DNA from: an uncultured Alphaproteobacteria bacterium
GTDB lineage: Bacteria > Pseudomonadota > Alphaproteobacteria > MPNO01 > UBA2964
Length of the DNA: 64,000 bases
Reading direction: 5' to 3'
Assembly (NCBI GenBank): GCA_943787225.1
Contig: CALSLP010000004.1
Coordinates: 186,001-250,000 of the forward strand
The notes under the pieces were generated by a model. The model searched no databases and was not told where the DNA came from. It worked only from the letters and a program-made list of their open reading frames with translations. Positions 36,993-45,752 of this stretch are shown here, piece by piece. The position numbers and the translations under genes were made by a program. The first letter of the stretch is position 1; each line of letters starts with the position of its first letter.

Positions 36993-37592
36993 TCACACAC
37001 TAGGCATCAACGCTGAGCAGGAGGGCCCGGCATCGGCAAACAACTCGCCGATGGATGAAACGATGCCGCAAATATTGACCAGCAACCATTCGTCAAAAAC
37101 ACTGGTGAGTTGCCCCTTGGGCAGTTGAACTTCCAAAAGACAGGCGAATATGAACCACATCCCGCCAACCGTTCCAAAAGTTGTCAGAACATGACGTTTA
37201 ACCGCCAGCCCGTCTTTTGGACCCAGCATAGTCATCAATGAAAAGACGAAAATAAGTCCTGCGATGAGCATGCCCAGCACAGGAATAATTGTTAGAAAAG
37301 CCGCAAACACGGCAAAGCACCAGATCGGATTCTTGTAGTGGCGGTACCACCCTATCAAACCGCCGCGCTTTTCACCGGGCGGTGGTGGATTAACAATCGA
37401 TTGAAAAAGATAGATCAGCCCCATGATGGCGAGGCCAGTCAAAATGATGCGCGGCCAGAAGCCTGGCCCCATCTGCCCAGGTGCCAGTCTCTCAAAGACC
37501 GGAGTCTTGATGGCAAAACTTGAATAGGCGAAGAAGCCCACGAGCAGTAATAGGATTATCGCAACAATCGTGTCTCTATTAATCCGGTTCAT
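36993..37592 (-). CDS. tctB: tripartite tricarboxylate transporter, small permease TctB
   Basis: 199-residue membrane protein with four hydrophobic segments; the first is TIVAIILLLLVGFFAYSSF, followed by APGQMGPGFWPRIIL, a typical TctB motif. Partner of TctA (11 bp downstream) and TctC. Start ATG at 37592; the ribosome site is weak. The last residues after the fourth helix (DAGPSCSALMPSV) are unusual. Confidence 0.92.
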   Translation of the reverse strand: MNRINRDTIVAIILLLLVGFFAYSSFAIKTPVFERLAPGQMGPGFWPRIILTGLAIMGLIYLFQSIVNPPPPGEKRGGLIGWYRHYKNPIWCFAVFAAFLTIIPVLGMLIAGLIFVFSLMTMLGPKDGLAVKRHVLTTFGTVGGMWFIFACLLEVQLPKGQLTSVFDEWLLVNICGIVSSIGELFADAGPSCSALMPSV

Positions 37593-37615
37593 ATTTAACT
37601 GTGAGGATCAAAGGC

Positions 37616-37641
37616 GCGGTCTGCCAAAATTAGCAGACCGC
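37616..37641 (-). terminator. hairpin between tctC and tctB
   Basis: Perfect 9-bp inverted repeat GCGGTCTGC / GCAGACCGC with an 8-base AT loop, in the 69-bp gap between the tctC stop and the tctB start. On the minus strand it is followed by only three T, so it is probably a partial terminator or a 3'-end stabiliser that lets the binding protein be made in excess of the permease, as is common for such operons. Confidence 0.6.
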
Positions 37642-37661
37642 CCCAATTGAAAGATCAGCTA

Positions 37662-38621
37662 TTACTTTTTGATGCTGTTATGCACCTTGGTGAATAGAGC
37701 TGTCTGAGCCTCAAACCATTTCTGGTATGCTTTCGGGCCCATATATTCGAGACCAGTCCCCTTAGCCGCAATCGATTTAACGAAAGCCGGATCCTGCAAT
37801 GGCTTTTTGAAAGCCGCTGCCCAATGCGCAACTTTAGCCTTTGGTGTGCCTTTCGGCGCAACGATCCCACGATTCAGCGCATAGACTAGATCAACACCCT
37901 TTTCCCGAAGAGTCGGCAAGTTAGGGAATGCTGGTGATCGTTTTGCTGCCGCAATAGCAAACGGTTTCATCAGACCAGATTTCAACTGTTTGGCTGCCGC
38001 TGCTTCATTCATTTCTGCAAGACTGAACGTATCGTTCATCAAAAGCTGCTTGCGCTTACCGGTGCCGCCCTGGACCGGAACAAAGCTATAGGACGTACCG
38101 GTCTTCTCACCAAAGATCAGCCAGATAAAGTGACTGGTCGCCCCAAGAGACGCGCCAACCTTGATCTTGCCAGGGTTGGCTTTGGCATGCTTGAGCATCC
38201 CTTCATAAGTGTCGAACGGCGTTTTTGGGCTCCCCGACAGAATGCTCGGCGTAACTGTCAGATGGGCAACGGTCTCAAAAGCCGTGTAATCGAAGTTAAC
38301 GCGCTTGGCGAGATTGGAAATGATCGCACTTTGATGGATCGCGAAGAGTGAACATCCATCGGGCTTTTCCTTCACCGCAACTTTGGCGCCCTTGTTGCCG
38401 CCCTGACCTGGAATTGTGACTACCTTGATCTTGGGCGTGGCACCATTCGAATTCATGTATTTTTCGAACAGGCCGAAAAGCACAGAGGTGCCGCCGCCTG
38501 GGCCCCATGGCACAATCAATTTTGCTGTTTTACAGCCAAAGTCAGCTGCACTTGCTGATGGCACAGAAACAAACGATACCGCCGCAGCGGCCATCGCGGA
38601 AATCAAGAAGCTCTTCCTCAT
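37662..38621 (-). CDS. tctC: tripartite tricarboxylate transporter periplasmic binding protein TctC
   Basis: 319 residues, the normal length. Signal peptide MRKSFLISAMAAAAVSFVS with cleavage near SASAAD; then KLIVPWGPGGGTSVLFGLF and IPGQGGNKGAKVAV of the Bug family. ATG at 38621 with GGAGGG upstream. It captures a carboxylate in the periplasm for TctAB, encoded just downstream. Confidence 0.95.
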   Translation of the reverse strand: MRKSFLISAMAAAAVSFVSVPSASAADFGCKTAKLIVPWGPGGGTSVLFGLFEKYMNSNGATPKIKVVTIPGQGGNKGAKVAVKEKPDGCSLFAIHQSAIISNLAKRVNFDYTAFETVAHLTVTPSILSGSPKTPFDTYEGMLKHAKANPGKIKVGASLGATSHFIWLIFGEKTGTSYSFVPVQGGTGKRKQLLMNDTFSLAEMNEAAAAKQLKSGLMKPFAIAAAKRSPAFPNLPTLREKGVDLVYALNRGIVAPKGTPKAKVAHWAAAFKKPLQDPAFVKSIAAKGTGLEYMGPKAYQKWFEAQTALFTKVHNSIKK

Positions 38622-38712
38622 CTTACCCTCCAAGTTAAATATCAAATGGGACTATTATTACGAAAGAAACGATAGGCCCCTATCTCAGTCTACCGCAACA
38701 CAAATATCGAAA

Positions 38713-40008
38713 TTAAGCTGCAGACGCCAAGACGTTAGAAACGTTCAGTGATTTACCACCTTGGGACATACTCATAATACCATCAATGACCGGAGCCGGG
38801 TTATTGATGCCCCCGAAGCGGATCAGGTCCCGTGCTTTGGCAATCATCTCGTCGTCATTCAACGCGGATTCTGGATCGCCTTTGCATTCAGGCTTTGCTG
38901 AGTCGAGTTTGGTCCCATCCGCGAGAATGACCGAAACTGCAGCCCCCCATGAAGCGGGATAGGATTTTGCATAAGGATCACCGGCCGACACACTTACTTT
39001 CGTTGCAAGTTCCGCCGCATCACGCCGCGCCTCAGGCCCAAAAGCAGAAAAATCGACCTTCCCGCGTTGCAAGGCTGCAGCGACACAATGCTGCAGTGAA
39101 AACTTGCCTTCATATTCACTATTGGCCACAGGCCGATCACATACATCTATCGCCGCCTGATAGGTCTCAACCTCAACACGCTCTATCGTCGCCCCATCGA
39201 GTTCGTCAAACACCGCAAGTGACGCATCTATCGCTGGATGCGTATGACGGCACGCAGGCCACGGTTTAATCGACGTAAGATGCACCTGCCATTCAGCACC
39301 GGGATCTCTTAAAACGGCATCGGGGTCTGGATCAGGACAGGCAGCCGCGAAAAACCCGGCCGGACCTTCCAGGATCGCCGGCGGACCTGTGAAATCCAGG
39401 GCAGCCAACTCAGCAGCAACCAGCCCTGCCTCTGCGGCGCGTCCGGCATGAAGATGTTTACTCATCGCGCCAGTAGCGAGAAATTCCCATAAACCAGCTG
39501 ATTGCGTGCCCGCATTGCCAAGCGCATGCAGCGTCTGCTCGTCGCTCAGATCAAGTATCGTCGCCGCCGTCATGGCGCTACCGTATGGCCCGCAGGTCGC
39601 CGTATTATGCCAGACCTTGTAATGCGCCGGTCCAACGGCCATGCCGACCCGGCAACTTGCCTCAAAACCATAGAGCACGCTTTTTAGAAATTTTTTCCCG
39701 GGTATTTCCTGATCGACAGCCAACGACAAGGCAACCGGCACTGTTACGCAGCCGGTGTGAACCACAGACGCCCGATGGATGTCATCAACTTCCAGGATAT
39801 GGGTCAGCCCCCCCATAACAAGAGCCCGCCGCGCAGCATCGCCTTGCCGACTAGCGCCCCATTCGAGGAGCTTTCGCCCCGGCACAGAGTTGCGTCCAGC
39901 AATCATGTTCGCGACCGCATCCAGGGTGAACAACGCCGTCTGATGGAGGTCTGCATCCGAGACAGGCTTTTCGCGAATTAACTCGATAAGGCCTTCAGTA
40001 AGCGTCAC
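38713..40008 (-). CDS. MmgE/PrpD family protein
   Basis: 431 residues, shorter than the PrpD at 25816 and from another branch of the family. Blocks: TLDAVANMIAGRN, ILEVDDIHRASVVHTG, GAMSKHLHAGRAAEAGL and KPWPACRHTHPAIDASL. Members are dehydratases or isomerases of tricarboxylic acids; some are aconitate decarboxylase relatives. Start GTG at 40008 just after an amidohydrolase stop (12 bp). It sits between the amidohydrolase/Rieske genes and tctC, and its product may process the imported acid. Confidence 0.9.
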   Translation of the reverse strand: MTLTEGLIELIREKPVSDADLHQTALFTLDAVANMIAGRNSVPGRKLLEWGASRQGDAARRALVMGGLTHILEVDDIHRASVVHTGCVTVPVALSLAVDQEIPGKKFLKSVLYGFEASCRVGMAVGPAHYKVWHNTATCGPYGSAMTAATILDLSDEQTLHALGNAGTQSAGLWEFLATGAMSKHLHAGRAAEAGLVAAELAALDFTGPPAILEGPAGFFAAACPDPDPDAVLRDPGAEWQVHLTSIKPWPACRHTHPAIDASLAVFDELDGATIERVEVETYQAAIDVCDRPVANSEYEGKFSLQHCVAAALQRGKVDFSAFGPEARRDAAELATKVSVSAGDPYAKSYPASWGAAVSVILADGTKLDSAKPECKGDPESALNDDEMIAKARDLIRFGGINNPAPVIDGIMSMSQGGKSLNVSNVLASAA

Positions 40009-40020
40009 GATCTTTAGCCG

Positions 40021-41247
40021 TTAAACAGGTTTATAATTCGGAAAACGCTTGCTGACATCGAGGTTAAACAGATCAATAGCATTGCCGCCGAGCATCTTAC
40101 GCTTCTGCCGTTCATCCAGGAATGGAAGATCATAAATGACACTCGGGACATCCATATCCCAATGCGGGTAATCCGATGCCCAAAGCAGTTGATCATCAGC
40201 ATTGATCATATCGAACGTCATTTTCAGGACATCCGGATTGTCCGGTATTTCCATCGGCTGACTGGTATAAAACATCTCGCGCATATAATCGCTGGGCAGT
40301 CCCTTGAGCGAGGGTGCTTCCGACCAACGCATCTTGTAATCATTATCCAAGCGCTGCATGACCCACGGAATCCAGGCCAGACCGGATTCAATCCAGACGG
40401 TTTTCAGCTTCGGAAAACGCTCCGGCATGGCATTGACGACCCAGTTGCACAGATGAACCGCGTTATAAACGGTAAAGCCAAGCGCATGAGTGACCAGGAA
40501 GCGGTTGCTGTTACCGACCAGCCGGTCATTCCAATTGTAGTTACTATGGAACCCAAGCGGTTTGCCGAGCTCTTCCATCAACGCATAGGTCTTCATATAA
40601 GCGTTGCTGTGTACGGCATGGTAGCGCACAGACACGATCATGAAGCCGATAACATCCGGATGGTCGCCAAATTCCTTGACGGTTTCGTAGGCCGCTTCAG
40701 GATCACTGAACGGCACATACATCATCGTTTTGATGCGTTCTTCTTTGGAGGTAATGTTTTCCAGAAGCCAACGGTTATAGGCTTTCGCCAAACCTGCTTC
40801 GACTTCAGGCTGCGGATGCAATCCGAGGCTCAGCATTGGCGTCGGAAACAGGCAAACATAATCAACACCCATGGCATTCATCCAGCGTAAGGACAAATGA
40901 ACATCACGGTGCTGATCGTCACCCGGAGTCGTTTCGGTCTTGCGTAATGGATAGCGCGTCACGCGCCCAGAGACATCCTGATAACCAACACCGCCGGGGT
41001 TGAGCGGCGATTGGCCGCCAGTTCCGCCGCCGGTGTAAAGCATTCCCATCTGCTTCAGAACGGGGTCATCGATATACTTAACGATCTCAGAGAGAGATTC
41101 ATTTTCGTAATGATGACAATCGACATCAACGATGGGAAATGTCTCAAACTTGCGCGCATCACGTTGCCGCGCAGCGTTGGTCAACAAACTTGTCGTATCT
41201 AAAGATTTTACGGCTTGTTTGTGAATATCACTTGTCGGTAAATCCAT
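40021..41247 (-). CDS. amidohydrolase family protein
   Basis: About 408 residues, TIM-barrel amidohydrolase_2. Metal motif VDVDCHHYE near residue 36, HSNYNWND in the middle and ASDYPHWDMD near the C-terminus. Very similar along its whole length to the protein at 42094. ATG at 41247 chosen for AGGAG just upstream; an earlier ATG would overlap the neighbouring gene. Catalyses hydrolysis or decarboxylation of an unknown, perhaps aromatic, acid. The two paralogs surround a Rieske protein and an unknown small protein, which suggests that the four work on one substrate. Confidence 0.93.
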   Translation of the reverse strand: MDLPTSDIHKQAVKSLDTTSLLTNAARQRDARKFETFPIVDVDCHHYENESLSEIVKYIDDPVLKQMGMLYTGGGTGGQSPLNPGGVGYQDVSGRVTRYPLRKTETTPGDDQHRDVHLSLRWMNAMGVDYVCLFPTPMLSLGLHPQPEVEAGLAKAYNRWLLENITSKEERIKTMMYVPFSDPEAAYETVKEFGDHPDVIGFMIVSVRYHAVHSNAYMKTYALMEELGKPLGFHSNYNWNDRLVGNSNRFLVTHALGFTVYNAVHLCNWVVNAMPERFPKLKTVWIESGLAWIPWVMQRLDNDYKMRWSEAPSLKGLPSDYMREMFYTSQPMEIPDNPDVLKMTFDMINADDQLLWASDYPHWDMDVPSVIYDLPFLDERQKRKMLGGNAIDLFNLDVSKRFPNYKPV

Positions 41248-41263
41248 TACGCTCCTCTTACGT

Positions 41264-41605
41264 CTAGGCGCCTGACCACGATTGCCACATGCCGAGTTCA
41301 AACACCTCGACATTCACGGCGCGCATCATTGTCGTACACATAATCATGGCGGACGTTGCCGGCACCATGCTGTCTTCCGTAAACGGCTCCCAGCGTTCAC
41401 CCAGCTGGAATTTTACGGAATACAGCCGAACCATGGCAGTGAAGCCTTCCTGAACAATTTCATTCGGGATCGGTTCACCCTCCGGCACCTCCGCGATCCG
41501 TTTGGCAAAGGCCCGCATTGCGGCCTCTTCATCCGGAATATGCGCAAGGACCTCTCCGCCCTCGGGCAGATCGGCAGCTCTGGGATCAGCGTCAGGCGAT
41601 GACAT
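41264..41605 (-). CDS. conserved small protein of unknown function
   Basis: About 113 residues, acidic, with the sequence features EEAAMRAFAKRIAEVPEGEPIPNE cut by Pro/Glu turns, then FTAMVRLYSVKFQLGERW and a Met-rich helix MVPATSAMIMCTTMMRAVNVEVFELGMW. I do not recognise the family. Two starts are possible, 41605 or 41611, both inside the 3' end of the Rieske gene (overlap of about 14 to 20 bp), so translation is coupled. Its position between a Rieske ferredoxin and an amidohydrolase suggests an accessory subunit. Confidence 0.75.
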   Translation of the reverse strand: MSSPDADPRAADLPEGGEVLAHIPDEEAAMRAFAKRIAEVPEGEPIPNEIVQEGFTAMVRLYSVKFQLGERWEPFTEDSMVPATSAMIMCTTMMRAVNVEVFELGMWQSWSGA

Positions 41606-41963
41606 AGACATCTTCTCCGCGAACTTCGACTTCGAACTTACGAAGGCTCCATTTGCGATCTGCAACGGCCTGGCCATCGGCAATATCGAATTCCCAACCA
41701 TGCCATGGGCAAACGATATGCATTTCGTCGTGATTGAAGCGCATCCCTTGATAGGTCTTGTCTTCAGCGATGACCTCTTCAACCTTGGCCATCAACAGAC
41801 CTTCACAGGCCGGGCCACCCTGATGCGGGCACAGATTGGCATAGGCATACCACTTGCCATGCACGAGATAGACACCGATCTCGCTTGTCTTACCATTAGG
41901 GACGATCTTCTTGTCCCCTTCTTTGAAGTCGGAGGCCTTTCCGACGAGAATTTCCTTAGCCAT
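41592..41963 (-). CDS. Rieske [2Fe-2S] ferredoxin
   Basis: 123 residues. Both cluster motifs are present: CPHQGG (CxH) at about 47 and CPWHGWEFD (CxxH) at about 88. The length and absence of a transmembrane helix show a soluble Rieske ferredoxin, as in aromatic dioxygenase or nitrite-reductase small-subunit types. No oxygenase alpha/beta pair or flavin reductase is close by. The ribosome site GGGAGCGTA precedes the ATG at 41963. It overlaps the next gene. Confidence 0.95.
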   Translation of the reverse strand: MAKEILVGKASDFKEGDKKIVPNGKTSEIGVYLVHGKWYAYANLCPHQGGPACEGLLMAKVEEVIAEDKTYQGMRFNHDEMHIVCPWHGWEFDIADGQAVADRKWSLRKFEVEVRGEDVYVIA

Positions 41964-42039
41964 TACGCTCCCTTTCTTAACAACAATTATCTTGAATTTT
42001 TACCGCGGCCCTAAAGCCTGCAAAACCTGTTTTCGAGAG

Positions 42040-42066
42040 GAAGGCCGGACGAATGGCCCGGCCTTC
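42040..42066 (-). terminator. hairpin after amidohydrolase gene
   Basis: Perfect 9-bp inverted repeat GAAGGCCGG / CCGGCCTTC with a 9-base loop, about 28 bp after the stop at 42094 and before the Rieske gene. GC-rich and stable, but with no T-run on the minus strand; may be a partial terminator or mRNA stabiliser. Confidence 0.55.
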
Positions 42067-42093
42067 TAACGAAGAAGAAAGACAATCTGAACT

Positions 42094-43302
42094 TTAAGCT
42101 GCCTTGTAGTTTGGATATCGATCAGAAACATCAAGATCAAAGATCTTGATAGCGTTACCACCAAGAATGTTCCGCTTCGCCTTCTCATCAAGGAAGGGCA
42201 GATCATAAATAGTACAAGGCATATCAGCATCCCAATGCGGGTAGTCAGATGCATAAAGCAGCTGGGTTTCCGCATTGATCATCTTGAAGGTACTTTCCAG
42301 GAACGATAGATCGTTTGGCATTTCCATCGGCTGGCTGGTGTAGAACATATCCCCCATATATTCGCTGGGAAGTTTCTTCAGACCCGGAATTTCTGACGAC
42401 CGCATCTTGTAGTCATTGTCGAGCCGCTGAGCGAGCCACGGAACCCACGCAAGGCCGGATTCTGTCCAGACAACCGGGATCTTCGGGAAGCGCTCATTCA
42501 ATGCATTGCAGATCCAATTGGACATATGAATCACGTTATACAGCGTAAAACCAAGAGCATGCGCCGCGATAAAGCGGTTGGTCACTGACATCAGCGGGTC
42601 ATTCCAGTTGAGGCCAGAATGGAAGATCAACGGCTTACCAGTTTCTTCGATATAGCTATAGGTCTTCATATAAGCGTTGTCATGAACAGGCTTATAACGC
42701 GGGCTCGTGATCAGGAATCCAATGATGCCTTCCTTATCGCCAAACTCGGTCGCAATTTCATAGGCCGCTTCCGGGCTATTAAAGGGCAGGAAGACATAGC
42801 CTTTAACCCGAGGGTCACTCGGCAGAATTTTTTCAGTCAGCCAACGCATATAGGCCCGGGCGTACTGCACTTCGACTTCGACCTGCGGGATCAGACCGAT
42901 ACCCAGCATGCCCGTCGGGAACAGACCGATATAATCGATACCCATCGCATCCATCCAGCGGCGCGACAGATGAACATCACGATGTGTGCCGTCAGAAGGA
43001 GTCTCTTCGATCTTGCGCAGCGGATAACGGGTGATACGACCACCCATCGGCTGATAGCCCCCGCGACCGGACGAGATAATCCCCGGGTTAGCGCGCGCCA
43101 AATGATTCAGGATGTCATCATCAATAAATTCGATGATTTCTGAAATTGATTCCCCTTCATAGTGATGCGCGTCGGCATCAAAAATCGGGAAATCATTCAA
43201 ATTACGGGCATCGCGCTGGCGGGCCGCGTTGGTCAACAGCTTTTCAGTATCGAAGCTATCAACGCTCATTGAGTGATAACGATCACTTGTGGGTAGTTCC
43301 AT
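42094..43302 (-). CDS. amidohydrolase family protein
   Basis: 402 residues, paralog of the protein at 40021 with the same blocks: FDADAHHYEGES (about 40), HSGLNWNDPL, WTESGLAWVPWLAQRLDNDY and ASDYPHWDADMP. The shared tryptophan-rich second half is characteristic of this group. ATG at 43302 with GGAGAAGG upstream. The pair looks like a local duplication that was later split by insertion of, or separated by, the Rieske and unknown genes. Metal-dependent hydrolase or decarboxylase, cytoplasmic. Confidence 0.93.
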   Translation of the reverse strand: MELPTSDRYHSMSVDSFDTEKLLTNAARQRDARNLNDFPIFDADAHHYEGESISEIIEFIDDDILNHLARANPGIISSGRGGYQPMGGRITRYPLRKIEETPSDGTHRDVHLSRRWMDAMGIDYIGLFPTGMLGIGLIPQVEVEVQYARAYMRWLTEKILPSDPRVKGYVFLPFNSPEAAYEIATEFGDKEGIIGFLITSPRYKPVHDNAYMKTYSYIEETGKPLIFHSGLNWNDPLMSVTNRFIAAHALGFTLYNVIHMSNWICNALNERFPKIPVVWTESGLAWVPWLAQRLDNDYKMRSSEIPGLKKLPSEYMGDMFYTSQPMEMPNDLSFLESTFKMINAETQLLYASDYPHWDADMPCTIYDLPFLDEKAKRNILGGNAIKIFDLDVSDRYPNYKAA

Positions 43303-43372
43303 TGCCTTCTCCTAACGTCGTAATTGCCTGCGTTTCCAGCGTTTCGGAAACGATCCAACTGTTCCTTGGCGG

Positions 43373-44467
43373 CTATTCTGCCTCTAATGGAGCTTTAAAT
43401 AAAGTCCCCGGTACTATTATTCCTCCAGCCGGTCTGGCGCCGGGTTTCAGGTCTCCATATCGATTAGCGTAAGCCGGTGATAATGGCCGGCCATTCGGCG
43501 TTCCTAACCACAACCGCAGCAAGTGCCGCTTGCGCTCTGCCTCAGGAAATTCTTCAAAGGCTGTCCGGGAATGCACCGTGACATGATTGTGCAATATCTG
43601 GATATCACCCGGTTTAAAATCCATCGAATACGCCAATTCGTTCGCCAGCTGATTGAACAGATCCAGCCCGTCCTTCAAATCCTGAGAATGCGGCGGGAGT
43701 TCTTCAAACCGAGTTGCGGAGCGGATGTAGCCGCCCTGCCAGCTAACGGTCATGAGATCATCGTGAAAATTAAAGACCGGTAACTGGAACCACGGATCTT
43801 TGCCTTCCGGGATTTCGTTCCGACGGTCGCGATAAATAGCGGCGGTTAGAGCTGCCGTTGCTGCCGGGTTACGTTTGAGCATCTCGTTATAGATATTAAG
43901 CGAACTGACAACGGTGCTCTCGCCACCGGATTTGGAGGGATGCAAACACAACAAGACAACGACGTCGCAGGAATCGCAGTGATACGGTAACCCCTCTTGC
44001 GTCTGATAACCGCGATTACTGGGGTTCTTCAGCGTCGTCCCCCCAAGGTCCTGCACATGCCCTAACAGATGGCCTTTGGCATTTTGCGATACCGGGTCGC
44101 CAATAAATCCACCGATACACCAGAACGCGATCGCGGACTGCAATCTCGAATAGCGCTCAACCGGAACGCCTCTGATCAAAGCAAGGCCTCTGCCATCGAG
44201 AACGTCTTTCGCTACCCGTTCGAGACGAGGACCCAATGTCGGCAAATCGATATCGGATTCTTTAATCTCGAGAACATCGGTAACCCGTTCCGAGAGAGAC
44301 CTAACCAATGCATCAAGCTCGGCTATATCTGACTCGGTGAGTTCGTGCACCCAGCCTTGGTCTGACGCGAGGTCCGAAGCGGTCCAAGCCGCCGGATCAA
44401 TCACCGGTTCCATGGGAACCGCTGGAGTGCGGTGCGTTGAGCGGTCTTTTAGTTCTGTATCAGCCAT
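43373..44467 (-). CDS. TauD/TfdA family dioxygenase
   Basis: 364 residues, longer than the one at 30187. Iron-binding HxD in YHCDSCDVVV (about 157), distal His and Arg near HNHVTVHSRTAFEEFPE and RKRHLLRLWL (about 320-330). The arrangement with Cys residues between His and Asp is characteristic of the branch that includes gamma-butyrobetaine-like and clavaminate-like hydroxylases. It is first in the long minus-strand run reaching to 34476. Divergent from the FMN oxidase gene at 44633 over 165 bp. Substrate unknown. Confidence 0.92.
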   Translation of the reverse strand: MADTELKDRSTHRTPAVPMEPVIDPAAWTASDLASDQGWVHELTESDIAELDALVRSLSERVTDVLEIKESDIDLPTLGPRLERVAKDVLDGRGLALIRGVPVERYSRLQSAIAFWCIGGFIGDPVSQNAKGHLLGHVQDLGGTTLKNPSNRGYQTQEGLPYHCDSCDVVVLLCLHPSKSGGESTVVSSLNIYNEMLKRNPAATAALTAAIYRDRRNEIPEGKDPWFQLPVFNFHDDLMTVSWQGGYIRSATRFEELPPHSQDLKDGLDLFNQLANELAYSMDFKPGDIQILHNHVTVHSRTAFEEFPEAERKRHLLRLWLGTPNGRPLSPAYANRYGDLKPGARPAGGIIVPGTLFKAPLEAE

Positions 44468-44632
44468 GTCGGGATTTTACGCCTTAATTTCTTTGTTGGG
44501 AAACCGAATTAGGCAAAAAATTCATCTCTGCCACCACCTCGACAAGCATCAATGTGCCAACTAAAGTTTACGCTTCACCGCAGTCCGTTCGGATACATCA
44601 AAACAGTGCAAATACAGGGATAATAACGAGAA

Positions 44633-45703
44633 ATGGAATTCAGAACGAACCATGAGATTATCAGAAGAGCCCGGCGCAACGCCCGTGGCCCTGTCTGGGA
44701 TTATCTTGCCGGTGGTAGCGAAAGCGAAACCGCCATGCGCCGCAATCGGTTCGGTCTCGATTCAATCGCGCTTAAGCCACGTGTCCTTCGTGATGTCTCA
44801 ACGGTCGATTACGCGACGACCGTGATGGGGCATAAGTCTCGCATACCAGTATTTTTGGCCCCAATGGCATCGTTACAGCTCGTCACACCAGCCGCCGCTC
44901 AGGCCGTCGATGATGCCGCAGAGGAATTCGGTATTCTCAACATGCTGAGCGGTCATTCACGGCCATCTCTGGAAGAGATCGCGATGAACAGCCTGCACCC
45001 CAAGGTCTATCAGATATACGTTCGTGGCGGACGCGACTGGCTCGAAGAGTTATTGGGCCGCGTAAAGCAGAACAACTATGACGCCCTTGCTGTTACCGTC
45101 GATGCCGCCGTGTATTCCAACCGTGAGCGCCAGATGATGGCGGGCTGGACGCCACCGACCCGCACCAATTCCGGCGGACGTGAATTTCTGGCAGCACTTA
45201 ACTGGGACACCTGGGATGAGATCCGTCAGATCTGGGGCGGCCCCATGATTCTCAAAGGCGTGAGCCGCCCGGAAGATGCCGAGATTGGCGTGCAGCACGG
45301 CGCTTCGGTTATTTATGTATCCAACCATGGTGGCCGTCAACTTGATCACGACCGGGCAACCATTCAGGTCCTTCCCGATATTGTCGCAGCCGTCGATGGC
45401 CGCGCCGAAGTTTTCGTCGATGGCGGCTTCATGCGTGGCACGGATGTCATCAAGGCGATTGCCCTGGGGGCTCAGGCCGTTGGGATTGGCAAGCTGCAAG
45501 CGTTTGCTTTATGCGCCGGTGGGCTTTCCGGGCTTATGGATTGTCTGACCATCCTCGAAGACGAGATCAGAATTGCCATGGGGTTGCTCGGCGTATCATC
45601 GCTCGACCAGCTGGATCCCTCTTACCTGGCGAAAGCCCGGCCCGTTGATCCACCCCATGAGATGAGCGCCTTCCCGCATATTCCGGGCGCTCCCCTAACC
45701 TGA
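44633..45703 (+). CDS. FMN-dependent alpha-hydroxy-acid oxidase/dehydrogenase
   Basis: 356 residues of the lactate/glycolate/mandelate oxidoreductase family. FMN barrel with LKPRVLRDVS (about 47), LAPMASLQLV (about 79), the catalytic His block YVSNHGGRQLDHDRA (about 225) and EVFVDGGFMRGTDVIKA (about 263). It oxidises a 2-hydroxy acid to a 2-oxo acid. The N-terminus has no targeting signal, and loop 4 is short, as in soluble oxidases or type-2 dehydrogenases. Paired with a second family member at 45753. Together with the ThDP decarboxylases below it would feed 2-oxo acids into decarboxylation. Confidence 0.95.
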   Translation: MEFRTNHEIIRRARRNARGPVWDYLAGGSESETAMRRNRFGLDSIALKPRVLRDVSTVDYATTVMGHKSRIPVFLAPMASLQLVTPAAAQAVDDAAEEFGILNMLSGHSRPSLEEIAMNSLHPKVYQIYVRGGRDWLEELLGRVKQNNYDALAVTVDAAVYSNRERQMMAGWTPPTRTNSGGREFLAALNWDTWDEIRQIWGGPMILKGVSRPEDAEIGVQHGASVIYVSNHGGRQLDHDRATIQVLPDIVAAVDGRAEVFVDGGFMRGTDVIKAIALGAQAVGIGKLQAFALCAGGLSGLMDCLTILEDEIRIAMGLLGVSSLDQLDPSYLAKARPVDPPHEMSAFPHIPGAPLT

Positions 45704-45752
45704 CCGACTGCCAGAACGTTTTTTCAAACACACCCGACCGACGGAGAGAATA

